From contig CAZPMO010000080.1 of NCBI GenBank assembly GCA_964587515.1, forward strand, positions 1 to 21,249: 21,249 bases of DNA, written 5' to 3'. Below, one piece after another: positions 7,299-14,643 of this stretch. Position 1 is the stretch's first letter. Each line of letters starts with the position of its first letter. Source of the stretch: CAZPMO01 sp964587515 (GTDB lineage Bacteria > Pseudomonadota > Alphaproteobacteria > MPNO01). The position numbers and the translations under genes are program-made. A model generated the notes under the pieces. That model was not told where the DNA came from. It saw nothing but the letters and a program-made list of their open reading frames with translations, and made no database searches.

Positions 7299-8009
7299 CT
7301 ATTCGGCGGCGTTTTCCTGGTTGCGCCGGGCCGAGGCTTCGAGCCGGGCGATGACCTCCTCGGTGGTCTGGACGTCGCCGAAATTGAGATAGAAATTGCC
7401 GAGGCTCGCGAGATGTTCGCGGTCGGTCGAGGTGGCGCAGCCGTCGGAGACCATCAGGGTGCGGTAGTTCAGCATCATCGCGTCGCGCGCGGTGGATTCG
7501 CAGCATACGTTGGTGGCGACACCGACCACCAGGCAGGTCTCGATATTGTTGTCCTGCAACACGTTCTCGATGTTGGACGATCCCTGGATGAAAGCCGAAT
7601 AGCGCCGCTTTACGACGCGCTGGTCTTCGTCGCGCACGTCGAGTTCCGGCCAAAGCTCGAAGCCGAACGAATCTTTTTGCATCGACTGCCAGCGCAGTTC
7701 CGCTTTTTCGGGCACATAGCGTTCGTGGGCCACCGACCAGCTCTCTTCGGACTCCCACGGCGCGAGATTCTGGATCCAGACGACGATGCCGCCAGCGTCG
7801 CGCACCGCCTGGGCCACGCGGTTGACGTTGGGCACCACGTCCTGCGCGACCGGGCACGCGGCCTGCTGGCTCTCATGCATGAAGTAGTTCTGCATGTCGA
7901 CCACTACCAAAGCGGTCTTCCCACCCTCGAAGGTTTCGCAGGTATGCGGCCGGCCCTGCCGATCGGTGACACGCTGGACATACTCTTCGGGCATATCGAA
8001 ATTGTGCAT
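7299..8009 (-). CDS. isochorismatase-like cysteine hydrolase
   Basis: The product (236 aa) belongs to the isochorismatase-like/cysteine hydrolase superfamily, which hydrolyses amides, ureido compounds and related bonds. The expected triad is visible: D38 (VVVDMQ), K134 (VVKRRYSAF) and C169 (VATNVCCEST, with a second Cys at 170). The DxHxxxH metal site of nicotinamidase is not present, so ordinary PncA-type nicotinamidase is unlikely. The start at 8009 is backed by an AGGGAGGA ribosome binding site just upstream. It lies 46 bp downstream of the SDR gene and 86 bp upstream of enamidase, in the same direction. I infer an amidase or ureidohydrolase acting on a ring-cleavage product or on an amide substrate entering the pathway. 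Maleamate amidohydrolase (NicF) of aerobic nicotinate degradation is in the same superfamily but in a different route. Confidence 0.85.
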   Translation of the reverse strand: MHNFDMPEEYVQRVTDRQGRPHTCETFEGGKTALVVVDMQNYFMHESQQAACPVAQDVVPNVNRVAQAVRDAGGIVVWIQNLAPWESEESWSVAHERYVPEKAELRWQSMQKDSFGFELWPELDVRDEDQRVVKRRYSAFIQGSSNIENVLQDNNIETCLVVGVATNVCCESTARDAMMLNYRTLMVSDGCATSTDREHLASLGNFYLNFGDVQTTEEVIARLEASARRNQENAAE

Positions 8010-8055
8010 GGTGGTTCCTCCCTGAGAAAATTCTGATGATGATTATAGTATCTGG

Positions 8056-8799
8056 TCAGCCGAAATTCGAGCCGCCGTTGACATGCATGATTTCGCCGGT
8101 CATGAAGCTCGCTTTGTCGGAGATCAGGAAAATCGCGGCCTCGGCGATCTCGCCGGGTTCGGCGAAACGGCCGAGCGGAAAGCGGCGCATCATTTCGGCG
8201 CGCTGATCATCGGTGTAACCCTCGATCATCGGCGTCTCCGTAATGCCCGGGCTGACGGCGTTGACGCGTATGCCATGCGGCCCGAGCGCGCGCGCCAGCG
8301 AGCGCGTCAACGCGATCACCGCGCCCTTGGACGCGACATAGGCAGGCCCGCCCTGGCCGCGACCGCCGATGACCCCGTGGAGCACCGAGGTCGAGGTGGT
8401 CAGCACGATGGCGCCCTTGCCGCGATCGGTCATGTGACGCGCCGCGGCCTGGGCGATCAGGAACGATCCGGTGACATTGACCGCCATGACCGCGTTGCAT
8501 TCGTCCGCGCCAAGCTCGTCCCAGCGCGCGCTCGAATGTTTCGCGCCCCAATGGATGAGCGCATCGAGCGCGCCGAACCGTTCGACCGCCGTCGCCACGG
8601 CTTCCTCGCAATCCGCGGGCCGCGAAACATCACCGACATAAGTCGCGAGGTTCGCCGCGTCGCCCGGCAGCGCCGCCGCCATGCGCTCGCCCTGGATGTC
8701 GAAGGCAAGTACGTTGGCGCCTCGTTCCGCGAGGGCCAGGGCACAGGCGAGTCCGATGCCGCTCGCCGCGCCGGTTACCAGGATAGTTTCGTCGGTCAT
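8056..8799 (-). CDS. SDR family NAD(P)-dependent oxidoreductase
   Basis: The product (247 aa) is a classical short-chain dehydrogenase. The cofactor motif TGAASGIG spans 9-16, D34 after beta-2 points to NAD(H), N108 is in NVTG, Y154 and K158 form YxxxK, with a nearby Ser in TTSTS (134-138) and the C-terminal NGG of SDRs at 241-243. The usual NNAG motif is replaced by HWGA (83-86), which is unusual. It is the first gene of the minus-strand catabolic operon, facing the TRAP genes across a 182-bp divergent region. By context it could oxidise or reduce the aldehyde/alcohol formed after enamidase (2-formylglutarate in the nicotinate route). This is inference, since the characterised E. barkeri enzyme for that step is from a different dehydrogenase family. 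Confidence 0.85.
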   Translation of the reverse strand: MTDETILVTGAASGIGLACALALAERGANVLAFDIQGERMAAALPGDAANLATYVGDVSRPADCEEAVATAVERFGALDALIHWGAKHSSARWDELGADECNAVMAVNVTGSFLIAQAAARHMTDRGKGAIVLTTSTSVLHGVIGGRGQGGPAYVASKGAVIALTRSLARALGPHGIRVNAVSPGITETPMIEGYTDDQRAEMMRRFPLGRFAEPGEIAEAAIFLISDKASFMTGEIMHVNGGSNFG

Positions 8800-8981
8800 G
8801 CCATTGCTCGCTTCGATCGTTTTTTCCTATCGCGTCCAAATTTTTCGGAGGCGCTTGATATTTATCTAAAGTCTGCCACGATGCGCGGCGTTTGCGAAGT
8901 CACCGGTGGCGCGCGAGCAAAAAACTTGCGCGCTATCGGCAAAAAGCGAAACAGAAAACAAAAACGTCTACGGGGACGGCA
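8800..8981. promoter_or_regulatory. divergent promoter region between SDR operon and TRAP genes
   Basis: These 182 bp separate two divergently transcribed units, so at least one promoter in each direction is expected here. The region is more AT-rich than its surroundings, with runs of T and A, and holds an interrupted inverted repeat GATA-TT-TATC near 8855-8864. I could not assign a convincing -35/-10 pair or a named operator. An open frame runs through it on the plus strand into dctQ, but it has no coding character. Confidence 0.4.
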
Positions 8982-9548
8982 ATGAGTAATTCCGGCAATT
9001 CGTCGGCACTGGACAAGGTGCTTGGGTTCAGCATCGTCTCGATACCGAGATTTATCATCGGCTCGTTGATACTCGTCGGTATCGCGGTCAATTTCGGCAA
9101 TGTGCTCGGGCGCTATCTTTTCCTCGCGCCGATCATCTGGGCCGAGGAAATCATGATCTACATCATGGTGTGGACGGTTTTTGTCGGGTCGGTGCTTGTG
9201 ACTTGGGAAGGACGCCATCTGCGGATGGACTTCTTTTCAATCATGTTGCCGTCGCCTTGGAAGGAGATATTGAATCTCATCGGCGTGGTCGCTTTCATCC
9301 TGGTGTGCATTTTCGTGCTGCCGCAGAACTACATTATGGTCGAAAAGATGGCGATGTTCGACCAGCGCAGCGTCGTCGCCGAAATTCCCATGGTGATCCC
9401 GCATTTCGCCATATTGCTCGGGTTCGGCCTGATGCTGGTCGCCATGGTGTTTCGCTTCCGCAGCCACGTGACGGGCAATCTGGAAAGCGAGGTTGATGAA
9501 CTGGTCGCAGAATATGGCGACGACGAAGCCGACGGTGGGGAGAAGTAG
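8982..9548 (+). CDS. TRAP transporter small permease subunit (DctQ-like)
   Basis: The product (188 aa) is the small four-helix membrane subunit of a TRAP transporter, which with the large subunit moves carboxylates or similar anions using a sodium gradient. Hydrophobic segments lie at about 20-38, 52-73, 98-114 and 140-158. The family signature WAEEIMIYIMVW is at 53-64 with G69 after it, and GRHLRMDFF at 78-86 is typical. The C-terminus is strongly acidic (EVDELVAEYGDDEADGGE). I chose ATG 8982 after GGGGACGG rather than the longer open frame from 8892, whose extra residues are basic and unlike DctQ. It is followed by dctM after 43 bp. Its divergence from the catabolic operon suggests uptake of that operon's substrate. 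Confidence 0.82.
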   Translation: MSNSGNSSALDKVLGFSIVSIPRFIIGSLILVGIAVNFGNVLGRYLFLAPIIWAEEIMIYIMVWTVFVGSVLVTWEGRHLRMDFFSIMLPSPWKEILNLIGVVAFILVCIFVLPQNYIMVEKMAMFDQRSVVAEIPMVIPHFAILLGFGLMLVAMVFRFRSHVTGNLESEVDELVAEYGDDEADGGEK

Positions 9549-9550
9549 GG

Positions 9551-9604
9551 ATGTTCGCGGTTTCGAATAATAAGAATGCAGGGGGTGCGTTGTGGAGTGG
9601 ATAA
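9551..9604 (+). other. possible 17-codon leader ORF before dctM
   Basis: An ATG 2 bp after the dctQ stop opens a 17-codon frame (MFAVSNNKNAGGALWSG) whose TAA overlaps an ATG of dctM (TAATG at 9602-9606). GGGGAGAAG lies upstream of it. It may carry ribosomes across the gap for translational coupling, or it may be chance. Confidence 0.25.
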
Positions 9605-10866
9605 TGGTTCTGATGCCGGTCGGGCTGCTGCTGCTTGGGTTCCCGATCTTCATCATCCTTCTGGCGACGTCCGCGATCATCCTGTTGTTCTTCATGAACG
9701 TGCCGTTGGCCGCGGTGCATGTGGTGATGTTCGGCAGCGTCGACAAATTCGCGTTGATGGCGGTCCCGTTCTTCATATTCGCCGGCGAACTGATGGGTCA
9801 TGGCGGTATTTCGAAGCGTATTATCGACTGGGTGCTGTCGATCATCGGCGGCGTGCGCGGCAGTCTGGCCCTGACCACCGTCGGCACCTGCACGATCTTC
9901 GGCGCCATTTCGGGGTCGAGCCCCGCCACGGTCGCCGCGGTCGGGCGCCTGATGTATCCGTCGCTGCGCAGTTCGGGGTATGACGAGAAGTTTTCGACCG
10001 GGCTGCTGGCGTCTTCCGGCGCCATCGCGATCGTGATTCCGCCGTCGATCAGCATGATCCTTTATGGCGCCTCGGCGGAGCAATCGGTTGCGTTGCTGTT
10101 TATCGCCGGCGTATTTCCCGGTCTGCTGATGGCCGCTCTGATGGCGGCATATATCTATTTCTTCGCCGCCACCCGCGGCATTCGCGAAGCGCAAGGGTTC
10201 GAGTTTGGAAGGTTCCTGACCGCCAGCAAGGCCGGGGTCTGGGCGCTGGGGACGCCGTTCATCATCCTCGGCGGCATCTATGCCGGCATCTTCTCGCCCA
10301 CCGAGGCGGCCGGCATCGCCTGCGTCTACGCGATCGTCGTAACGAAGTTCATTTATCGCGACATTTCGTGGAGAGGATTGTGGGACGTTTCGGTCAGCTC
10401 CATGTATCTCACGGCGCAGGTGCTGATCATCGTCGCCGGCGCGGGCGTGTTCTCCTGGCTGCTGACCGTCAGCGGTATCCCGCAGGCCGCGGTCCAGGCG
10501 ATCAAGGGACTGGATGTTCAGCCGTGGATGATCCTGCTGGTGATCAATGTCTTCCTGCTGGTCGTCGGCTGTTTGCTCGATCCGGGTTCCGCCATTCTGG
10601 TGCTGACGCCGCTGCTGGCTCCGATCGCTTCGGCCATCGGCGTCGATCTGGTCCATTTCGGCGTCATCATGACGGTGAATTTGGCGATCGGGATGTTCAC
10701 GCCGCCATTCGGGCTCAACATTTTCGTGGCCCAGGCGCTGTTCAAGGCGCCGCTGTCCAGTATCTATCCGGGGCTGGTGCCGTTCATCGTCATCAATATC
10801 ATCGCGCTCGGCTTCGTGACCTACGTTCCCGAGCTGTCCCTGTTCCTGACCCGCTATATGAGTTAG
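9592..10866 (+). CDS. TRAP transporter large permease subunit (DctM-like)
   Basis: The product (424 aa) is the roughly 12-helix transport subunit of a TRAP system at normal length. Diagnostic blocks are the N-terminal GFPIFIILL (16-24), VPFFIFAGELMG (58-69), the conserved SGSSPATVAAVG (107-118), IPPSISMILYG (149-159) and, near the C-terminus, FTPPFGLNIFVAQ. I prefer GTG 9592 because GGGGG lies about 7 nt upstream; ATG 9604 is an in-frame alternative that drops four residues. The gene follows dctQ and is closed by a strong hairpin terminator. No DctP substrate-binding protein gene is adjacent, so the transporter must use one encoded elsewhere. The substrate is unknown; the neighbouring catabolic operon suggests an organic acid such as a pyridine carboxylate. 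Confidence 0.9.
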   Translation: MEWIMVLMPVGLLLLGFPIFIILLATSAIILLFFMNVPLAAVHVVMFGSVDKFALMAVPFFIFAGELMGHGGISKRIIDWVLSIIGGVRGSLALTTVGTCTIFGAISGSSPATVAAVGRLMYPSLRSSGYDEKFSTGLLASSGAIAIVIPPSISMILYGASAEQSVALLFIAGVFPGLLMAALMAAYIYFFAATRGIREAQGFEFGRFLTASKAGVWALGTPFIILGGIYAGIFSPTEAAGIACVYAIVVTKFIYRDISWRGLWDVSVSSMYLTAQVLIIVAGAGVFSWLLTVSGIPQAAVQAIKGLDVQPWMILLVINVFLLVVGCLLDPGSAILVLTPLLAPIASAIGVDLVHFGVIMTVNLAIGMFTPPFGLNIFVAQALFKAPLSSIYPGLVPFIVINIIALGFVTYVPELSLFLTRYMS

Positions 10867-10888
10867 GGGCGGCGATCAGATCATCCAG

Positions 10889-10920
10889 CGGGCGGGCATC
10901 ATTTGCCCGCCCGTTTCATT
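10889..10920 (+). terminator. intrinsic terminator after dctM
   Basis: A perfect 10-bp GC-rich stem (10889-10898 with 10904-10913) has a 5-nt loop and is followed by TTTCATTT. It sits 22 bp after the dctM stop and directly abuts the stop of the convergent ABC exporter gene, so the hairpin is shared. On the minus strand no T-tract follows, so efficient termination is expected mainly for the TRAP transcript. Confidence 0.8.
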
Positions 10921-12790
10921 TGATCGGATAGTGCTCTAACTCGGGGGGCGGGTCGTCGGGCTCGCGCCCCTCGTCATCCTCGCCCGCGTGACGTTGCTGA
11001 CGCCGCCACATGCTCGCATAGGCGCCGCCGAGGACGAGCAGTTCGGCGTGGGTGCCGCGTTCGGTAATGCGGCCATCCGCGATGAACAGGATTTGCTCCG
11101 CGTCGACGATGGTCGACAGGCGGTGCGCGATGACCAGCGTGGTGGTGCCGCGCGATACATCGGCCAGGCTCGCCTGGATGGCCTGTTCGGTGTGGCTGTC
11201 CAGCGCCGATGTGGCCTCGTCGAAAATATATATTCGGGGTTTCTTCAGCACCGCGCGGGCAATCGCGACGCGTTGTTTTTCGCCGCCCGACAGCTTGAGC
11301 CCGCGTTCGCCGACCACCGTGTCATAGCCGTCGGGCAAACCGACGATGAAATCGTGGATTTGCGCCAGTCGGTCGGCGTCATGGATTTCCCCCGGCGTCG
11401 CGTCGGGACGTCCGAACCGGATATTGTCGCCGATCGAATCGTTGAACAGGACGGTGTCCTGCGGCACCACGCCGATCGCGGCGCGCACGGAGGACTGGGT
11501 CAGTTCGCTGATGTCATTGCCGTCGATCAGGACACGGCCTTCGGTCGGATCATAGAAGCGGAACAGCAGGCGGCCGATGGTCGTCTTGCCGCCGCCACTG
11601 GGGCCGACCAGCGCGATTTTATGGCCGGCCGGAATTTCGAAGCTCACCCCCTTGAGGATCGGCCGACGTGAATCATAAGCAAACGAAACGTTGTCAAAGA
11701 CGATCCCGCCCTCGCCCCGGGGCAGGTCCCTGGCATTGTCGCGGTCGACGATTTCGGCGGCCTGGTCGAACAGCCGGGTCATCTGTTCGAGATCGATCAG
11801 CGCCTGTTTGATCGAGCGATAGAGATTTCCCAGCCGCTCAAGCGGCCGGACGAGTTGCAGCAGATAGGTGTTGACCAGAACGAAGGCGCCGAGAGTCATG
11901 GCGCCGGCGGCCACCTCGAGCCCGGCCAGCAACACGATCACGATCATGCCCGCGCCGAGCACCGTCATCTGGCCGAATCCCATCAGGCTGCGGATGATCA
12001 GCGAGCGCACCGTCAGCCGCTCGACTTCACGCAGTTCCCGGTCGTAGCGGGTGGAGACGTAATCCTCGTTGCCGAAATACTTCACGGTTTCGTAATTGAG
12101 CAGGCTGTCGATGGCCTTGCCGTGGGCTTCGGCGGCCTTGATCACGGCGGGGCGCTGATAGCGGCGGATCCATTCCGAACCGAAGATCAGCGCGGTCGCG
12201 TAGCATGTCAGCGTCACCACGATGATGATCGCGAAATAGGGCTCGAAGCGCCCCAGTAGCACGGCGCAGATGACCACGATTTCAATGCAGAGCGGCGCGA
12301 CCACGAAGACCAGGTTGAACAGCAGATCGGCGACCGCGCGCAGGCCGTTTTCCTGGACGCGGCTCAGCGTCCCGGTGCGGCGCGACAGATGGTAGCGCAG
12401 CGACAGCGTATGAAGATGATCGAACACGGCGAGGCCGAGACGCCGGCGGACGCGCTGCTCGATCGGCCCGAACAGGATCCAGCGCAGTTCGTTGAGCCCA
12501 CGCGAAAGCCAGTTGATGATGCCGTAGGACAGCAGCAGCGCGACCGGCGCGACCACGACGGCCGGCGCACCCTTCGGCGACAGCTCGTCGACCGCCCAGG
12601 CGAACAGCAACGGCACCAGCGCACTTAGCAACGCCGTGAGCGCCAGCACCCCCGCCGACAAAACCACCCGAAGCTTGAGCGCCGTATCCCCGCGCGGCCA
12701 CAGATAAGGGACAACCACCCCCAGCGCCTTGATGTCCTGGGCCTGGCCGGGACGTTCCTCCGGGGCGACGGATGGCAGGAAGCGCGACAT
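10916..12790 (-). CDS. Atm1-type ABC transporter (fused membrane and ATPase domains)
   Basis: The product (624 aa) is a half-size ABC exporter, membrane domain first. Six hydrophobic helices lie between about 40 and 310, and the nucleotide-binding domain is about 363-600: Walker A GPSGGGKT (396-403), Q444, signature LSGGEKQ (500-506), Walker B IYIFDE (520-525) and the H-loop His at 556. NYETVKYFGNE (232-242) and the VNTYLLQLVRPLERLG block (306-321) are typical of the Atm1/ABCB7/HMT1 group, whose bacterial members export glutathione-linked or metal-related compounds. The C-terminus is acidic and proline-rich. Its ATG shares 1 bp with the stop of the LLM oxidoreductase gene, so it is the last gene of a MBL-LLM-ABC operon. 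The substrate is unknown; detoxification of a thiol conjugate is one possibility. Confidence 0.9.
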   Translation of the reverse strand: MSRFLPSVAPEERPGQAQDIKALGVVVPYLWPRGDTALKLRVVLSAGVLALTALLSALVPLLFAWAVDELSPKGAPAVVVAPVALLLSYGIINWLSRGLNELRWILFGPIEQRVRRRLGLAVFDHLHTLSLRYHLSRRTGTLSRVQENGLRAVADLLFNLVFVVAPLCIEIVVICAVLLGRFEPYFAIIIVVTLTCYATALIFGSEWIRRYQRPAVIKAAEAHGKAIDSLLNYETVKYFGNEDYVSTRYDRELREVERLTVRSLIIRSLMGFGQMTVLGAGMIVIVLLAGLEVAAGAMTLGAFVLVNTYLLQLVRPLERLGNLYRSIKQALIDLEQMTRLFDQAAEIVDRDNARDLPRGEGGIVFDNVSFAYDSRRPILKGVSFEIPAGHKIALVGPSGGGKTTIGRLLFRFYDPTEGRVLIDGNDISELTQSSVRAAIGVVPQDTVLFNDSIGDNIRFGRPDATPGEIHDADRLAQIHDFIVGLPDGYDTVVGERGLKLSGGEKQRVAIARAVLKKPRIYIFDEATSALDSHTEQAIQASLADVSRGTTTLVIAHRLSTIVDAEQILFIADGRITERGTHAELLVLGGAYASMWRRQQRHAGEDDEGREPDDPPPELEHYPIK

Positions 12791-13671
12791 CAGCCCATCA
12801 ACCGCCGCATGGCGTCGAGATGCTGGTCGAGCGTCTTAAGCCCGGATTCCCCGGTACGGAAAGTCAAACTGTTCGCGCCCACGCTCAGCCAGTATTCAGC
12901 TTCCGACAGCCATTCATCGGGCCCCCGGTCGCCGGCGTAAACGGTGGCGTCGATGGGAATGGAATCCGGGTCGCGGCCATGGGCGGCGGCGGTTTCGCGG
13001 AACAGCGCGAGCTTTCTCGGCGCCTGCGGGTCGCCCCGGTCGTAATTGGGAAATCCGAGAAATCCGTCGGCGATGCGCGCCGCCCGCTTCACCGCGATAT
13101 CGATGACCGCGCCGAACCAGATCGGGATCGGCTGCTGAATGGGCTTGGGGTTTAGCCCGGCCTCCTCGAATTTGTGCCACTTGCCGTCATAGACGACGGT
13201 TGGTTCGGTCCATAGCCGGCGCATCACGTCGACCTGCTCCTCGATGCGCTGGCCCCGGTCCTCGAACGACATGTCGAGCGCCTGAAATTCGATCGCGTTC
13301 CAGCCCAGCCCGACGCCGAGGATCAGCCGCCCGCCGCTGAGGATATCGACCTCGGCGGCCTGCTTGGCGACCAGCGCGGCCTGGCGCTGGGGCAGGATGA
13401 TGTTGGCCGTCACCAGACGGATTTTGCTGGTATAGGCGGCGATATGGGCGAGCAAAGTCATCGGCTCGTGAAACGAATTTTCCAGCGTATAGCGCGCCGC
13501 CCATTGAGGGTCGTCGCCATGCGGCTCGGGCGTGCCGAGGACGTGATCGACCAGGGTCAGCTTGTCGAAACCGAGGTCTTCGGCCGTCTGCACGAAATCG
13601 CGGATCACGACGGGATCCGCGCCGATGTCCTTATGGGGGAACGAAATGCCGAACTTCATGGATGCACTCAT
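12790..13671 (-). CDS. LLM-class flavin-dependent oxidoreductase
   Basis: The product (293 aa) is a luciferase-like (bacterial luciferase/F420-type) oxidoreductase. Evidence is the N-terminal MKFGISFPHKD, the LVDHVLG block (40-46), LPQRQAALVAKQAAEVDILS (split: LPQRQAALVAKQ 93-104, then AAEVDILSGGR 105-115), LGVGLGW (118-124) and the DRGQRIEEQVDVMRRLW region (138-154). It resembles the subgroup annotated as F420-dependent, but whether FMN or F420 is used cannot be decided here. The start at 13671 overlaps the stop of the upstream metallo-beta-lactamase-fold gene (ATGA); a second Met lies at 13659. The open frame extends upstream to 13827, but that part is the neighbouring gene in another frame. 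The substrate is unknown. Confidence 0.85.
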   Translation of the reverse strand: MSASMKFGISFPHKDIGADPVVIRDFVQTAEDLGFDKLTLVDHVLGTPEPHGDDPQWAARYTLENSFHEPMTLLAHIAAYTSKIRLVTANIILPQRQAALVAKQAAEVDILSGGRLILGVGLGWNAIEFQALDMSFEDRGQRIEEQVDVMRRLWTEPTVVYDGKWHKFEEAGLNPKPIQQPIPIWFGAVIDIAVKRAARIADGFLGFPNYDRGDPQAPRKLALFRETAAAHGRDPDSIPIDATVYAGDRGPDEWLSEAEYWLSVGANSLTFRTGESGLKTLDQHLDAMRRLMG

Positions 13672-14531
13672 CCGAAATCGAACTTGAAGGCGTCGCCGGC
13701 GCGGCGCACGCGGCCCGGCGGGAAATGGCCGGGCAGCACCGTTACATCGGTATCGGCGGTGCGCTCGAGGAATTCCCGCCGCGTCCGGCGCGCGCCTTCC
13801 GCATCCTCGCAGGCGCGACTGTTCCAATGCGGATAAAGGGCCTGGATCGGATGATGCATCATGTCGCCGATTGCCACCGCCTCGTCTTCCCGCGAAGCGA
13901 CGCGGATCGAGACATGGCCCGGCGAATGACCGGGAGAAGGTTCCAGCCGCACGCCGTCGGTCACCTTGTGATCGGATTCCACCAGCACCGACTGACCGGA
14001 CTCGATGACCGGCAGCACGCTGTCGTCATAGAGAAATTTATACTGCGAATGGCCGTGCACCCGCTTGTGTTCAATGGACGCCATTTCATCGCGCGCGGTG
14101 AGATATTCCGCGTTGGGAAATGTCGGCGCCCAGCGCCCGTCGATCAGCCTGGTATTCCATCCCGCGTGATCCACATGCAGATGGGTGCAGAGCACAATGT
14201 CGATATCGTCGGGCGCATAGCCGGCCGCTTGCAGGTTTTCCAGCCACGGCCAGTTGCCGCCGTTCCAGCTTTCCCGGTTGCGGCCCTGCTTGTGATTGCC
14301 GACGCAGGTGTCGATCAGAATGGTGCGCCCGCCCGTCTCGAAGACATAGGATTGCACGGTCAGCACCAGATCGCCGGTTTCCGGGTCGCGGAAACGGGGC
14401 TCCATCCAGCTCCGCTCGGCCGCGATGGCCTCGGGCGTCGAGTCCGGGACGAAGTTCTCCGCGACGAACAGCGCACGCTCATTCTCGATCACCGGCTTCA
14501 CCAGAATCGCGCCGACATCGATATCGTTCAT
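13668..14531 (-). CDS. metallo-beta-lactamase-fold hydrolase
   Basis: The product (287 aa) is an MBL-superfamily hydrolase of the lactonase-like type. The metal motif HLHVDH spans 117-122 (H117, H119, D121, H122); further ligands are H206 in the PGHSPGHVS segment (200-208), D223 in IGDMMHH, and H269 in PGHFP. The N-terminal residues show no signal peptide, so it is probably cytoplasmic. ATG 14531 is chosen because AGGGAA lies upstream and the protein starts cleanly; an in-frame start at 14588 would add 19 residues of low similarity to the family. It is the first gene of the trio with LLM oxidoreductase and ABC exporter. Hydrolysis of a lactone or thioester is a reasonable guess, but no specificity can be read from the sequence. 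Confidence 0.85.
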   Translation of the reverse strand: MNDIDVGAILVKPVIENERALFVAENFVPDSTPEAIAAERSWMEPRFRDPETGDLVLTVQSYVFETGGRTILIDTCVGNHKQGRNRESWNGGNWPWLENLQAAGYAPDDIDIVLCTHLHVDHAGWNTRLIDGRWAPTFPNAEYLTARDEMASIEHKRVHGHSQYKFLYDDSVLPVIESGQSVLVESDHKVTDGVRLEPSPGHSPGHVSIRVASREDEAVAIGDMMHHPIQALYPHWNSRACEDAEGARRTRREFLERTADTDVTVLPGHFPPGRVRRAGDAFKFDFG

Positions 14532-14643
14532 GGTTCTATCATTCCCTGTTTGGGGGCTTATCCTACCAGAACCCACGGGCACGGCCACGCCAAGGGGGGA
14601 ATCGGTGAATTCCGGACTCGAAAATCCATTCGCTTACGGCGAA

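Noticed and set aside
7299..8009. Nicotinamidase (pncA) call for the cysteine hydrolase
   Set aside because: The catalytic triad fits the superfamily, but the DxHxxxH metal site of nicotinamidases is missing.
8892..8981. N-terminal extension of DctQ
   Set aside because: The extra 30 residues are strongly basic and atypical for DctQ. ATG 8982 has a purine-rich site upstream and gives the normal length.
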